The notes under the pieces: generated by a model
Seen by the model: only the letters and a program-made list of their open reading frames with translations
Database searches by the model: none
What the model was told of the DNA's origin: nothing
Source: CAXMMR01 sp963692975
GTDB lineage: Bacteria; Pseudomonadota; Alphaproteobacteria; Acetobacterales; Acetobacteraceae
Direction: 5' to 3'
DNA length: 64,000 bases
Assembly (NCBI GenBank): GCA_963692975.2
Contig: CAXMMR010000023.1
Span: 124,001-188,000 of the forward strand
Made by a program: the position numbers and the translations under genes
Part shown: piece after piece, positions 1 through 8,548 of the stretch
Layout: the number at the start of each line of letters is the position of its first letter
How positions within the stretch are numbered: the stretch's first letter is position 1

Positions 1-741
1 GTGCTCGGCCTGCTATTCGCCTGGGCGGCCGCCTGGGCATCGCGGCGCCGGCCCTCGGCGCGGCGAACCTATGGCTGGGGCCGCTCCACCATCCTCGCCT
101 CGCTGCTCAACGCGGCGATCCTGCTCGCCTCGACCGGCGCCATCGCCGTCGAGGCGGTGCGCCGCCTGGTCACGCCCGGCGCAGTTGCCAGCGGCATCGT
201 CATGTGGGTGGCCGCGGCGGCGATCCTGGCCAATGGCGGCACCGCGCTGATGTTCATGCGCGGTCGCAGCGACGACCTCAACATACGCGGCGCCTTCCTG
301 CACATGGCGGGCGATGCCGCGGTCTCCGCCGCCGTGCTGGCCGCCGCCTGGGTGATCACGCTCACCGGCTGGGTCCGGCTCGACCCGCTCGCCAGCCTGC
401 TGATCGTCGCCGCGATCGCCTGGAGCAGCTTCGGCCTGCTTCGCGAGAGCGTGAACCTGGCGCTGGACGCAGTGCCGCGCGGCCTCGACCACGCGGCAGT
501 CGAAGCCTGCCTCGCCGGGCTGCCGAACGTCCACGAGGTGCACGACCTGCACATCTGGGGCTTGAGCACGACCAGCATCGCCGCGACGGCACACCTGGTG
601 GCCCACGGCAGCGACGTCATCGACGTGCGCCAGGCCGCGCAGGCGCTCGCCGAGCGGTTCCGCATCGAGCACTGCACGTTTCAGGTCGAGACGCTGTCGG
701 GCGCGACGCTCTGCGCGCTGCGGCCGGCCGAGGTGGTCTAG
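1..741 (+). CDS. Cation diffusion facilitator (CDF) metal efflux transporter, 5'-truncated by window
   Basis: Inner-membrane divalent metal/proton antiporter of the CDF (CzcD/ZitB) family, predicted to export Zn, Co or similar ions. The visible 246 residues begin around the end of TM2 (RRTYGWGR at 22-29 is the typical TM2-TM3 loop), continue through TM3-TM6 and end in the cytoplasmic ferredoxin-like domain. The TM5 metal site H-x3-D is present (H101, D105), and the C-terminal domain has the family's HDLHIWGLS-like stretch. The TM2 HxxxD motif and about 60 N-terminal residues lie before the window, so the GTG at position 1 is probably internal rather than the true start. It is followed immediately by an F1 repeat, which probably terminates it and the converging YceI gene. 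The exact metal cannot be told from this fragment. Confidence 0.9.
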   Translation: MLGLLFAWAAAWASRRRPSARRTYGWGRSTILASLLNAAILLASTGAIAVEAVRRLVTPGAVASGIVMWVAAAAILANGGTALMFMRGRSDDLNIRGAFLHMAGDAAVSAAVLAAAWVITLTGWVRLDPLASLLIVAAIAWSSFGLLRESVNLALDAVPRGLDHAAVEACLAGLPNVHEVHDLHIWGLSTTSIAATAHLVAHGSDVIDVRQAAQALAERFRIEHCTFQVETLSGATLCALRPAEVV

Positions 742-757
742 CGGGCTGTTGGAGAAT

Positions 758-968
758 AAAGGCCAGAGGCTCTGCCTGGACTCCGCTGGGGGCGGCGCCC
801 CCAGACCCGCATGCGTTCAGAGACTGGACGCGCTCTTTCTTGCTAGCAAAGCCACTAAACTCCTGCTTGCTACAGCAACGACCGTTCACGATTACAACGG
901 ATAACGAACGGATTTCAAAGGCTTCGCCTTCGATGGGGTCAAGGGGCCAAAGCACCTTGCCTTGCCTA
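758..968. repeat. F1 intergenic inverted-repeat element, copy 1
   Basis: About 210 bp between convergent genes. Left half: short palindrome around AGGCTCTGCCT, then the GGGGGC/GCCCCC stem and CAGACCC. Right half: AAAGGC/GCCTT stem, then ATGGGGTC and a degenerate CCTTGCC end. The GACCC and GGGGTC segments of the halves can pair with each other. Likely a bidirectional terminator. Confidence 0.8.
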
Positions 969-970
969 CC

Positions 971-1615
971 TCACCGGGGCGGGTTGGCCGGCTCGAAGGC
1001 GGCGCTGATCATCAGCGACACGTCGTCGCCCACCGCCGGCACATATTTCGTCACCCCGAACTGGCTGCGCTTGATGGTGCCGGTTGCCTGGAAGCCGACC
1101 GTGTAATGGTGGTCGATCGGGTTCACTCCGGCGGCATTGAAGCGCACGTCGAGCACCATTGGTCGGGTCAGGCCGTGCAGCGTCAGCGCGCCGGTGACGG
1201 TTGCGTGGCCGCGGCCGATGATGTCGATCTTGGTGCTTTTATAGGTGATGGTCGGGTAGCTCTTGGCGTCGAACCAGTCCGACCCTTGCAGCTCCTGGTC
1301 CAGCTTGTCCGAGGTGGTGTTGAGGCTGGCGGTCGGGATGCTGATCGAGAACTGGTCCGTCGCCGGGCTGTTCGGCGCCAGCGTGAGCGAGCCGGAAACC
1401 TGGCTCATCCGGCCGAAGAAGGTGGTGAAGCCGAGATGCGACAGGCTCCAATACACCTGGGTGTGAAGCGGCTCGACCGTGTAGGCGCCGGGCAGCACGT
1501 CGGCCGGGTTGCGCGTCGGCGTGGTCTGCGCCGCCGCAGCGCCGCCGAGCAGCACCAGGACCGGCAGTGCCAGGACCGGCAGCGCCAAGACCGGCGCGGC
1601 GAGGATCATGCGCAT
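971..1615 (-). CDS. YceI family periplasmic lipid-binding protein
   Basis: 214-residue secreted protein of the YceI family, a lipocalin-like beta-barrel that binds isoprenoid-type lipids in the periplasm. Residues 1-29 form a signal peptide ending near AAAAQ. The mature part starts with the typical PGAYTVEPLHTQVYWSLSHL region and has the GRMSQVSGSLTLAP and GALTLHGLTRPMVLDV blocks expected of the family. The signal-peptide core repeats VLALP in frame (VLALPVLALPVLVLL), encoded by a short DNA tandem around 1556-1605. The gene converges on the CDF gene and shares its F1 terminator. The next gene upstream on the same strand is the GapR-like gene, 26 nt away, so they may be co-transcribed. A general stress or envelope-maintenance role is inference. 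Confidence 0.92.
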   Translation of the reverse strand: MRMILAAPVLALPVLALPVLVLLGGAAAAQTTPTRNPADVLPGAYTVEPLHTQVYWSLSHLGFTTFFGRMSQVSGSLTLAPNSPATDQFSISIPTASLNTTSDKLDQELQGSDWFDAKSYPTITYKSTKIDIIGRGHATVTGALTLHGLTRPMVLDVRFNAAGVNPIDHHYTVGFQATGTIKRSQFGVTKYVPAVGDDVSLMISAAFEPANPPR

Positions 1616-1641
1616 TGATGGGTCTCCTATCGTGACGGACG

Positions 1642-1920
1642 CTACATGCCCAGGGCGCGGCGATAGACGTCAAGCAGCGTCTCCTGCTCCTCGACGTCGG
1701 CGGGCTCCTGCTTGCGGATGCGGATGATCTGGCGGATCACCTTGACGTCGAAGCCGGCGGACTTGGCCTCGGTGTAGATGTCCTTGATGTCGCCGCCGAG
1801 CGCGCGCCGCTCCTCCTCCAGGCGCTCGATCCGGTCAATGATCGAACGCAGCCGATCAGCCGCAATGCCGCCGACCTTGGCCTCGTCGCTGATGGTGAGA
1901 TCCGCAGCCTGTCCCGCCAT
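1642..1920 (-). CDS. DUF2312 / UPF0335 family protein, GapR-like nucleoid-associated protein
   Basis: 92-residue protein of the DUF2312 (UPF0335) family, nearly universal in alphaproteobacteria. The best-studied member, GapR of Caulobacter, is a DNA clamp that recognises overtwisted DNA ahead of replication forks and RNA polymerase. Characteristic sequence: an N-terminal helix with LRSIIDRIERLEEERRAL, then DIKDIYTEAKSAGFDVKV, then IRQIIRIRKQ, at the normal length. It is highly charged and has no signal peptide or membrane segment. It lies upstream of yceI on the same strand. The family call is secure; the overtwisted-DNA function is transferred from the Caulobacter homologue and no symbol is assigned. 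Confidence 0.9.
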   Translation of the reverse strand: MAGQAADLTISDEAKVGGIAADRLRSIIDRIERLEEERRALGGDIKDIYTEAKSAGFDVKVIRQIIRIRKQEPADVEEQETLLDVYRRALGM

Positions 1921-1971
1921 GCAAACTCCTCCCGCTAAGCCGGGCGCGGCGAGTAGCCGAAGCTAGGCGGA

Positions 1972-2222
1972 AAGGCCAGGGGGAGAAGGCCAGGGGGAAA
2001 AGGCCAGGGGGAAAAGGTCAGGGCTCTGCCCTGGACCCGCTGGGGCCGTGAGGCCCCAGACCCCATCCGTTTGGATGTTTAAGGCTTCTCTTCCTTGCTT
2101 GGCGAAGCCATTTGATCTCGCTTCAGCCGGCACAGATTTCACCCGCGAAAAATGAACCAGGGAAGGATTTCCAAGGCTCCGCCTTTGATGGGGTCAAGGG
2201 CGAAGCCCCTTGCATTGCCTTA
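1972..2222. repeat. F1 element, copy 2, with a 14-bp tandem repeat at one end
   Basis: Starts with three and a half direct copies of a 14-bp unit (AAGGCCAGGGGGAA and variants, 1972-2025), the F1 arm apparently expanded in tandem. Then follow CAGGGC/GCCCTG, TGGGGCC/GGCCCCA, the conserved middle TTGCTTGGCGAAGCC, and the right half with AAGGC/GCCTT and ATGGGGTC. It lies between the start of the GapR-like gene and the end of the DUF1244 gene. Confidence 0.8.
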
Positions 2223-2225
2223 CCG

Positions 2226-2546
2226 TTAAGGCACCCCATCCGGTGCAGGATGGCCTGCGGCTACGTCCTCCATCGGCCGCGTCGGCTCGCGCTGGAACTG
2301 CGCCTGCCACGCCTTGTAGGGCATGCCGTAGACGATCTCGCGCGCATCCGGGTCGGTCAGGGCCACCCCGCGTTCGGCCGCCTCCTCGCGATACCAGCGC
2401 GAGAGGCAGTTGCGGCAGAACCCGGCCAGCGTCATCAGGTCGATGTTCTGCACGTCCGTCCGCTCCCGCAGGTGCGCAACCAGGCGCCGGAAGGCCGCCG
2501 CCTCGAGCTCGGTTCGGGTCGCGTCGTCGATGTCCGCTGCCGCCAT
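2226..2546 (-). CDS. DUF1244 domain-containing protein
   Basis: 106-residue soluble protein of the DUF1244 family, common in alpha- and gammaproteobacteria and of unknown function. The hallmark segment is present: NIDLMTLAGFCRNCLSRWY (about residues 34-52), with the conserved paired cysteines, followed by a REIVYGMPYKAWQ segment. The C-terminal tail is proline-rich and its stop codon touches the F1 element. It is divergent from pyruvate kinase, with 94 nt between their starts that presumably hold both promoters. No function is proposed. Confidence 0.88.
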   Translation of the reverse strand: MAAADIDDATRTELEAAAFRRLVAHLRERTDVQNIDLMTLAGFCRNCLSRWYREEAAERGVALTDPDAREIVYGMPYKAWQAQFQREPTRPMEDVAAGHPAPDGVP

Positions 2547-2640
2547 GTGCTGTGCTCCTCGGCCTTGGGGCGTTTAGGGGAACTTTCATCCGTCCCGCCA
2601 TCCTCGTAAGTGAGGGCGCATTTGGCGCGAGGACAAGACG

Positions 2641-4068
2641 ATCGACCAGTATCCCTTCCGCCGTCATCGCCGCACCCGCATCGTCGCGACGCTCGGCCCG
2701 GCCAGCGCCGACCCGGCGGTGCTCGCCCGCCTGTTCGAGGCCGGCGCGGACATCTTCCGGCTGAACTTCTCGCACGGCACGCATGACGACCACGCCGCCA
2801 GCATCCGCAACATCCGCGCCCTGGAAGCTCGCGAGCGCCGGCCGATCGCCATCCTGGCCGACGTGCAGGGACCCAAGCTGCGGGTCGGCCGCTTCGGCGG
2901 CGGCCGCGTTCACCTCGCGACCGGCCAGTCCTTCCGGCTCGACATGAACCCCACGCCTGGCGACAGCCGCCGGGTGATGCTGCCGCACCCCGAAATCCTG
3001 GCCGCCGCGAGTGCGGGCACGAACCTGCTGCTCGACGACGGCAAGCTGCGCCTGCGGGTGCGCAACCGTCGCGCCGACCACCTGGAGTGCGAGGTGCTGG
3101 TCGGCGGCCCGCTGTCGGACCGCAAGGGTGTCAACGTGCCCGACGTCGCGCTGCCGATCCCGGCGCTGACCGAGAAGGACCGCGCCGACCTCGCCTTCGT
3201 GCTCGAGCAAGGCGTCGAGTATATCGGCCTGAGCTTCGTGCAGCGGCCGGAGGACGTCGCCGAGGCCCGCCAGCTCGCCGGTGACCGCGCTTGGCTGCTC
3301 ACCAAGGTGGAGAAGCCGCAGGCGCTGGACGACCTCACTACCATTCTCGCGCTGTCGGACGCCGTGATGGTGGCGCGCGGCGACCTCGGCGTGGAGCTGC
3401 CGCCCGAAGAGGTGCCGCTCGCCCAGAAGCGCATCGTGCGCGAGGCGCGCCGCCTCGGCCGCCCGGTGGTCGTCGCGACGCAGATGCTGGAGAGCATGAT
3501 CAACGCTCCCGCGCCGACCCGCGCCGAGGCGTCGGACGTCGCCACCGCGGTGTTCGACGGTGCGGACGCGGTGATGCTTTCGGCCGAGACCGCGGCCGGC
3601 CAGTATCCGGTCGAGGCGGTGTCGATGATGGACCGGATCGTGACACGGGTGGAGCGAGACGCCGGCTGGGCCGAGCAGATGCGCGCGAGCCGCCCGGCCT
3701 CCGAGCCCTCGCTGTCGGACGCGATGGCCGCCGCCGCGGTGCAGGTCGCGCGCACGATCGACGCGAAAGCCATCGTCGCCTTCACCGCCTCCGGCCTCAG
3801 CGCAATCCGGATCTCGCGCGAGCGCCCCGCCGTGCCGGTGCTCGGCCTCACCCCGTCGGCCGAGACGGCGCGGCGCCTTGCAGTCTGCTGGGGCGTGCAT
3901 GCGGTGCGCACCGCCGAGGTGATGACGATGGGCGCGGCCGTCACCCACGGCGCGCGCGTCGCCCAGCGCGCCGGCTTCGCCCAGCCCGGCGACCAGGTCG
4001 TCGTCGTCGCCGGCGTGCCGTTCGGCCAGGCGGGCACGACGAATGCATTGCGCGTGACGACGGTGTAG
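2641..4068 (+). CDS. pyk: Pyruvate kinase, apparent ATC start codon
   Basis: Converts phosphoenolpyruvate and ADP to pyruvate and ATP. All family landmarks are present: TRIVATLGPAS at the N terminus, LNFSHG, the Lys/Glu pair in LLTKVEKP, MVARGDLGVELP, and TQMLESM with MLSAETA. The first ATG/GTG/TTG in frame (GTG 2719) would cut off the conserved TRIVATLGPAS, although the frame is open back to a TGA at 2611. No standard start codon exists in 2614-2718. ATC at 2641 sits 7 nt after a GAGGA and gives a 475-residue protein beginning (M)DQYPFRRHRRTR, the normal family length, so I place the start there. The other options are ATT at 2620 or a sequence error. zwf follows after 33 nt, presumably in the same operon. 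Confidence 0.93.
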   Translation: MDQYPFRRHRRTRIVATLGPASADPAVLARLFEAGADIFRLNFSHGTHDDHAASIRNIRALEARERRPIAILADVQGPKLRVGRFGGGRVHLATGQSFRLDMNPTPGDSRRVMLPHPEILAAASAGTNLLLDDGKLRLRVRNRRADHLECEVLVGGPLSDRKGVNVPDVALPIPALTEKDRADLAFVLEQGVEYIGLSFVQRPEDVAEARQLAGDRAWLLTKVEKPQALDDLTTILALSDAVMVARGDLGVELPPEEVPLAQKRIVREARRLGRPVVVATQMLESMINAPAPTRAEASDVATAVFDGADAVMLSAETAAGQYPVEAVSMMDRIVTRVERDAGWAEQMRASRPASEPSLSDAMAAAAVQVARTIDAKAIVAFTASGLSAIRISRERPAVPVLGLTPSAETARRLAVCWGVHAVRTAEVMTMGAAVTHGARVAQRAGFAQPGDQVVVVAGVPFGQAGTTNALRVTTV

Positions 4069-4101
4069 GACTGCCGCGCTGATCAGTGGAGGAGGGGCCG
4101 C

Positions 4102-5583
<1,482 letters not shown>

Positions 5584-5792
5584 GGAAGGCCAGGGGCGTC
5601 GCCCCTGGACCCGATTAAAGGCGGAGCCTTTAAAATCCATTTGATGCGAACCGACCGGTCAAGCGGTGCCGGTAGGCGAAAGACTGAATTGGCTTCGCCA
5701 AGCAAGAAAGCGCCGGCTTTGACTCCAAACGAATGGGGGTCTGGGGCCTCAGGCCCCAGCGGAGTCCAGAGGCAGAGCCTCTGGCCTTCCTT
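5584..5792. repeat. F1 element, copy 3
   Basis: Complete element after zwf: CCAGGGGC/GCCCCTGG, AAAGGC/GCCTTT, a middle containing GGCTTCGCCAAGCAAG, then TGGGGCC/GGCCCCA and CCAGAGGC/GCCTCTGG. In the orientation opposite to copies 1 and 2. The next gene starts 10 nt beyond it, so a promoter or read-through for that gene must lie in or before the element. Confidence 0.85.
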
Positions 5793-5801
5793 CCTCCTTC
5801 C

Positions 5802-6464
5802 ATGAAAATCATCAGCTGGAACCTGCTCCGCACTATCGGCGCCTCGCTCGCCGACGTCGTGCGTCTGGTCGAGTATCAGCAGCCCGATCTGCTGCTGATG
5901 CAGGAGGCGACGCGTGAGTTCGATGCTCTGCCGACCCGCCTCGGCGGCCACTACTGGCGCGCGCCGCTGCCCGGCCGCATCCACGGCCTCGGCATCTGGT
6001 CGCCCGGGCCGCCCGCCCGTCCGCCCGAGGTGATCCGCCTGCCGGCCGGCGCCGTGGTCGACCGCGTCTGCCAAATCCTCCATCTGCCGGAGTTCTCGAT
6101 CGCCAACGTGCACCTCTCGCACGGCCAGATGCTCAACCGTCGCCAGCTCGCCCGCATCGCCGGCGCGCTGCCCGGGCACGCCGCGGTGCTGGGCGACTTC
6201 AATCTCGTCGGCCCGACGCTGATGCGCGGCTTCCGCGACGTCGGACCGCGCGCCAAGACGCATCGCTCGCTCGACCTGGTGCCGCTGCGCCTCGATCGCT
6301 GCATGGTGCGTGGCCTCGTGTGCCTCGACGCCAAGGCCCTGCATCGCCAGGCCTCCGACCATCGGCCGATCATGGTCGAGATCGAGCGCATGGCCGGTGA
6401 GGTCGCACCGGGCCGCGCCAGGCGGTTCTTTTTCGAAAGGAGCGACAGACCCGTCGCTCGCTGA
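5802..6464 (+). CDS. Endonuclease/exonuclease/phosphatase (EEP) family protein
   Basis: 220-residue metal-dependent phosphoesterase of the EEP superfamily, related to DNase I, exonuclease III and phosphodiesterases. Residues in order: ISWNLL near the N terminus, the catalytic metal-binding Glu in LMQEAT (E35), NVHLSHG (102-108), the GDFN motif (131-134) and the C-terminal SDHRPI with the catalytic His (187). It has no signal peptide. The ATG at 5802 (MKIISWNL) fits the family start; longer reading-frame extensions upstream would be translated repeat. The substrate (nucleic acid, phospholipid or inositol phosphate) cannot be judged. The downstream sequence has a short TTCTTTTTCGAAAGG motif resembling part of an F2 hairpin, inside the last codons. 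Confidence 0.85.
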   Translation: MKIISWNLLRTIGASLADVVRLVEYQQPDLLLMQEATREFDALPTRLGGHYWRAPLPGRIHGLGIWSPGPPARPPEVIRLPAGAVVDRVCQILHLPEFSIANVHLSHGQMLNRRQLARIAGALPGHAAVLGDFNLVGPTLMRGFRDVGPRAKTHRSLDLVPLRLDRCMVRGLVCLDAKALHRQASDHRPIMVEIERMAGEVAPGRARRFFFERSDRPVAR

Positions 6465-6570
6465 GTACTGAGCAACCCGCGAGGATCGCTGGACCGACTG
6501 GCCGGCGTGGCCACTCGGCCCGCATGACCTCAAGCCGAAAGCCGCTTCGGGAGCCTTACCGGGCGACGCG

Positions 6571-7212
6571 TCAGCGTAGGAACGGGTTGCTCAGGCGCTC
6601 ACGGCCGATCGTCGAGCCGGGCCCGTGGCCGCAGATGAACTGGACCGCGTCGCCGAGCGGCAGCACCTTGGTCTTGATCGCGCTGATCAGGCCCGCCGCG
6701 TCGCCATAGGCAAAATCGGTCCGCCCCACTGAGCCGGCGAACAGCACGTCGCCGAGTTGCGCGAAGCCGGCCGCCTTGTCGACGAAGATCACGTGGCCCG
6801 GCGTGTGGCCCGGGCAATGCAGCACGTCGAAGCGGTGCTCGCCGAGCTGCAGCACGTCGCCCTCGACGAGCCAGCGATCCGGCGTCGCGTTGCGCAGGCC
6901 GCGCAGGCCATACTGCGCCGCCTGCTGCTCGATGCCCTGCAACAGAAACGCATCGGCCTCGTGCGGGCCGATGATCTGCACCCCGCCGAGCGCGGTGCGC
7001 AGCGCCTCGGCGCCGCCGGCATGGTCGAGATGGCCGTGCGTCAGCCAGATCGCCTCCACCGTCAGCCGCTCGCTCGCGATCGCTGTCGCAATCCGCTCGG
7101 CGTCGCCGCCCGGGTCGATGACAACCGCCTGCCGGCTCGCCTCGTCCCACACCAGGGTGCAGTTCTGCTCCAGCGGAGTGACGGGAACGACGGCGGTGCG
7201 CAATGACGGCAT
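6571..7212 (-). CDS. MBL-fold metallo-hydrolase, glyoxalase II-like
   Basis: 213-residue hydrolase of the metallo-beta-lactamase superfamily, YcbL/glyoxalase II-like group, predicted to hydrolyse a thioester such as S-lactoylglutathione. The metal-binding motif H-x-H-x-D-H is present as THGHLDHAGG (H59, H61, D63, H64). Further ligands come from HCPGHTPGH (about 133), GDVLFAGSVGRTDF (Asp) and CGHGPGSTIGRE (His). It has no signal peptide and is of normal length for the type II-like group. It converges with the EEP gene across 106 nt. Upstream of its start lies an F2 element. Substrate assignment is inference from family only. Confidence 0.9.
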   Translation of the reverse strand: MPSLRTAVVPVTPLEQNCTLVWDEASRQAVVIDPGGDAERIATAIASERLTVEAIWLTHGHLDHAGGAEALRTALGGVQIIGPHEADAFLLQGIEQQAAQYGLRGLRNATPDRWLVEGDVLQLGEHRFDVLHCPGHTPGHVIFVDKAAGFAQLGDVLFAGSVGRTDFAYGDAAGLISAIKTKVLPLGDAVQFICGHGPGSTIGRERLSNPFLR

Positions 7213-7221
7213 GACGTATCC

Positions 7222-7358
7222 TTAAGCAAGGAAGAGGTTCTTTTTTGAAAAAAAGAACCAAAAAACTTTCATTCTATACGCAGGCCGGTTGGCCAAATTC
7301 CTCTTAACGAACGGAAGTTTTTTGCTTCTTTTTTCAAAAAAGAAGAGCCTTCCTTCAA
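7222..7358. repeat. F2 intergenic inverted-repeat element, copy 1 (complete)
   Basis: Two T/A-rich hairpins facing each other: GGTTCTTTTTT/AAAAAAGAACC at 7235-7258 and CTTCTTTTTT/AAAAAAGAAG at 7325-7345, separated by CAAAAAACTTTC and its distant complement GGAAGTTTTTTG. Outer AAGGAAG and CTTCCTT can also pair. The stop codon of the next minus-strand gene lies inside the right end. Each hairpin followed by a T-run has the form of an intrinsic terminator. Confidence 0.85.
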
Positions 7359-8458
7359 GCGGCATGCTCGGCCTGCCGCTTCGCCTGCTGCCCGGCCGAG
7401 GCCTGCCGCTCATCCTGCTCGGGCTTGTCCTCCGGCTGCAGCTCCTGCACCGCCGCCACGGCCATGGCGACGAGCGGCGTCGCCAGCACGAGCCCGGGCA
7501 GGCCGAACAGCGCGCCGACGAAGGTCTGCGACAGGATGGTCAGCGCCGGCGGCAGGTCGACCGCGCGCCGCTGGATGATCGGCGCCAGGACGTTGCCCTC
7601 GAAGCCCTGGATCACCGCGTAGAGGATGGCGACGTAGAGCGCCTGGTGCGGGCTCTGCGCCAGCGCGATCAGGATCGCCGGCACCGAGCCGGTAATGGCG
7701 CCGATATACGGCACGAAGTTCAGCAGCCCGGCCAGCACGCCGAGCGCCAGCGGCAGCGGCACCCCGAGCAGCGCGAGCCCGACGCCCGAGAGGATGCCGA
7801 TGCACAGCATGTCCACCGCCTGCCCGGCCAGCCAGTGCCAGAGCGTGACGCCGAGCCGGTCCGCCAGCCGCCGCCCGGTGCCGCGCCGCCCCGCCGGCAG
7901 CAGGCGCAGCGCCCCGGAGACGTAGACCGACGGCGAGACGGCGAAATACAATCCGGCCACGAAGACGATCAGCAGCGTGCCCAGCACCCCGAATACGGAG
8001 CCGAGAACGCCCGGCACGAAGCTCGCGATGTTGGCCGCATGGCTGCCGCTGCCCGAGCCGCCCATTGCCGCCGGGAGCTGCGCCAACACGAAGCGTCCCC
8101 ATTGCGTCTGCCCGAGATAGCCGTGCAGCTGCTTCAGCTCGCCGCCGAGGGCCGTGCGCAGCTGCGACACCTGGTCGGCCAGTTGCGGACCGGCATACCA
8201 GGCAAGCAGCCCGACCAGCGACAGCATCGTCAGCACCACGATCGTCAGGGCCAGCCAGAACGGCAGCTTCAATCCCCGGTGCAGCAGCCGGGACAGCCCA
8301 TGCAGCAGCACCGCGAACAGCACCCCGGCAAACACCGTCAGCAGCACGTCGCCCAGCAGCCACAGCGCCAGCCCGACCACGGCCAGCACCAGCATCCAGC
8401 GCAGCAGCCCGGCAATCACGGCAAGCTGAACGGCACGCGGATCGGTCATGCTGTCCAT
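7355..8458 (-). CDS. AI-2E family transporter (PerM/YdiK-type membrane protein)
   Basis: 367-residue polytopic inner-membrane protein of the AI-2E transporter (PerM, UPF0118) family. Members include proposed autoinducer-2 exporters and Na+/H+ antiporters, so the true substrate is open. The N-terminal pair of TM helices (about 12-65), the soluble loop with QVSQLRTALGGELKQL, and the C-terminal bundle with GVPLPLALGVLAGLLNFVPY (family signature) and GNVLAPIIQ are all visible. The start could be the ATG at 8458 or three codons later at 8449 (MTDPRAVQ). The charged C-terminal tail ends with AKRQAEHAA and its TGA lies inside the F2 element. It sits between two unrelated genes, probably as its own transcription unit. 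Confidence 0.88.
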   Translation of the reverse strand: MDSMTDPRAVQLAVIAGLLRWMLVLAVVGLALWLLGDVLLTVFAGVLFAVLLHGLSRLLHRGLKLPFWLALTIVVLTMLSLVGLLAWYAGPQLADQVSQLRTALGGELKQLHGYLGQTQWGRFVLAQLPAAMGGSGSGSHAANIASFVPGVLGSVFGVLGTLLIVFVAGLYFAVSPSVYVSGALRLLPAGRRGTGRRLADRLGVTLWHWLAGQAVDMLCIGILSGVGLALLGVPLPLALGVLAGLLNFVPYIGAITGSVPAILIALAQSPHQALYVAILYAVIQGFEGNVLAPIIQRRAVDLPPALTILSQTFVGALFGLPGLVLATPLVAMAVAAVQELQPEDKPEQDERQASAGQQAKRQAEHAA

Positions 8459-8548
8459 CCGTCACGTAAGCGGCGGATCGTTGCGGGGAACAGGGATGAA
8501 GGCAAGGCCAGGAACTCCCTGGCGTCTTCCAGGCAGATAGCCCTGGCC

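Noticed and set aside
1972..2025. CRISPR-like array from the repeated AAGGCCAGGGGGAA units
   Set aside because: Units are directly adjacent with no spacers; it is a tandem slippage tract in an F1 arm.
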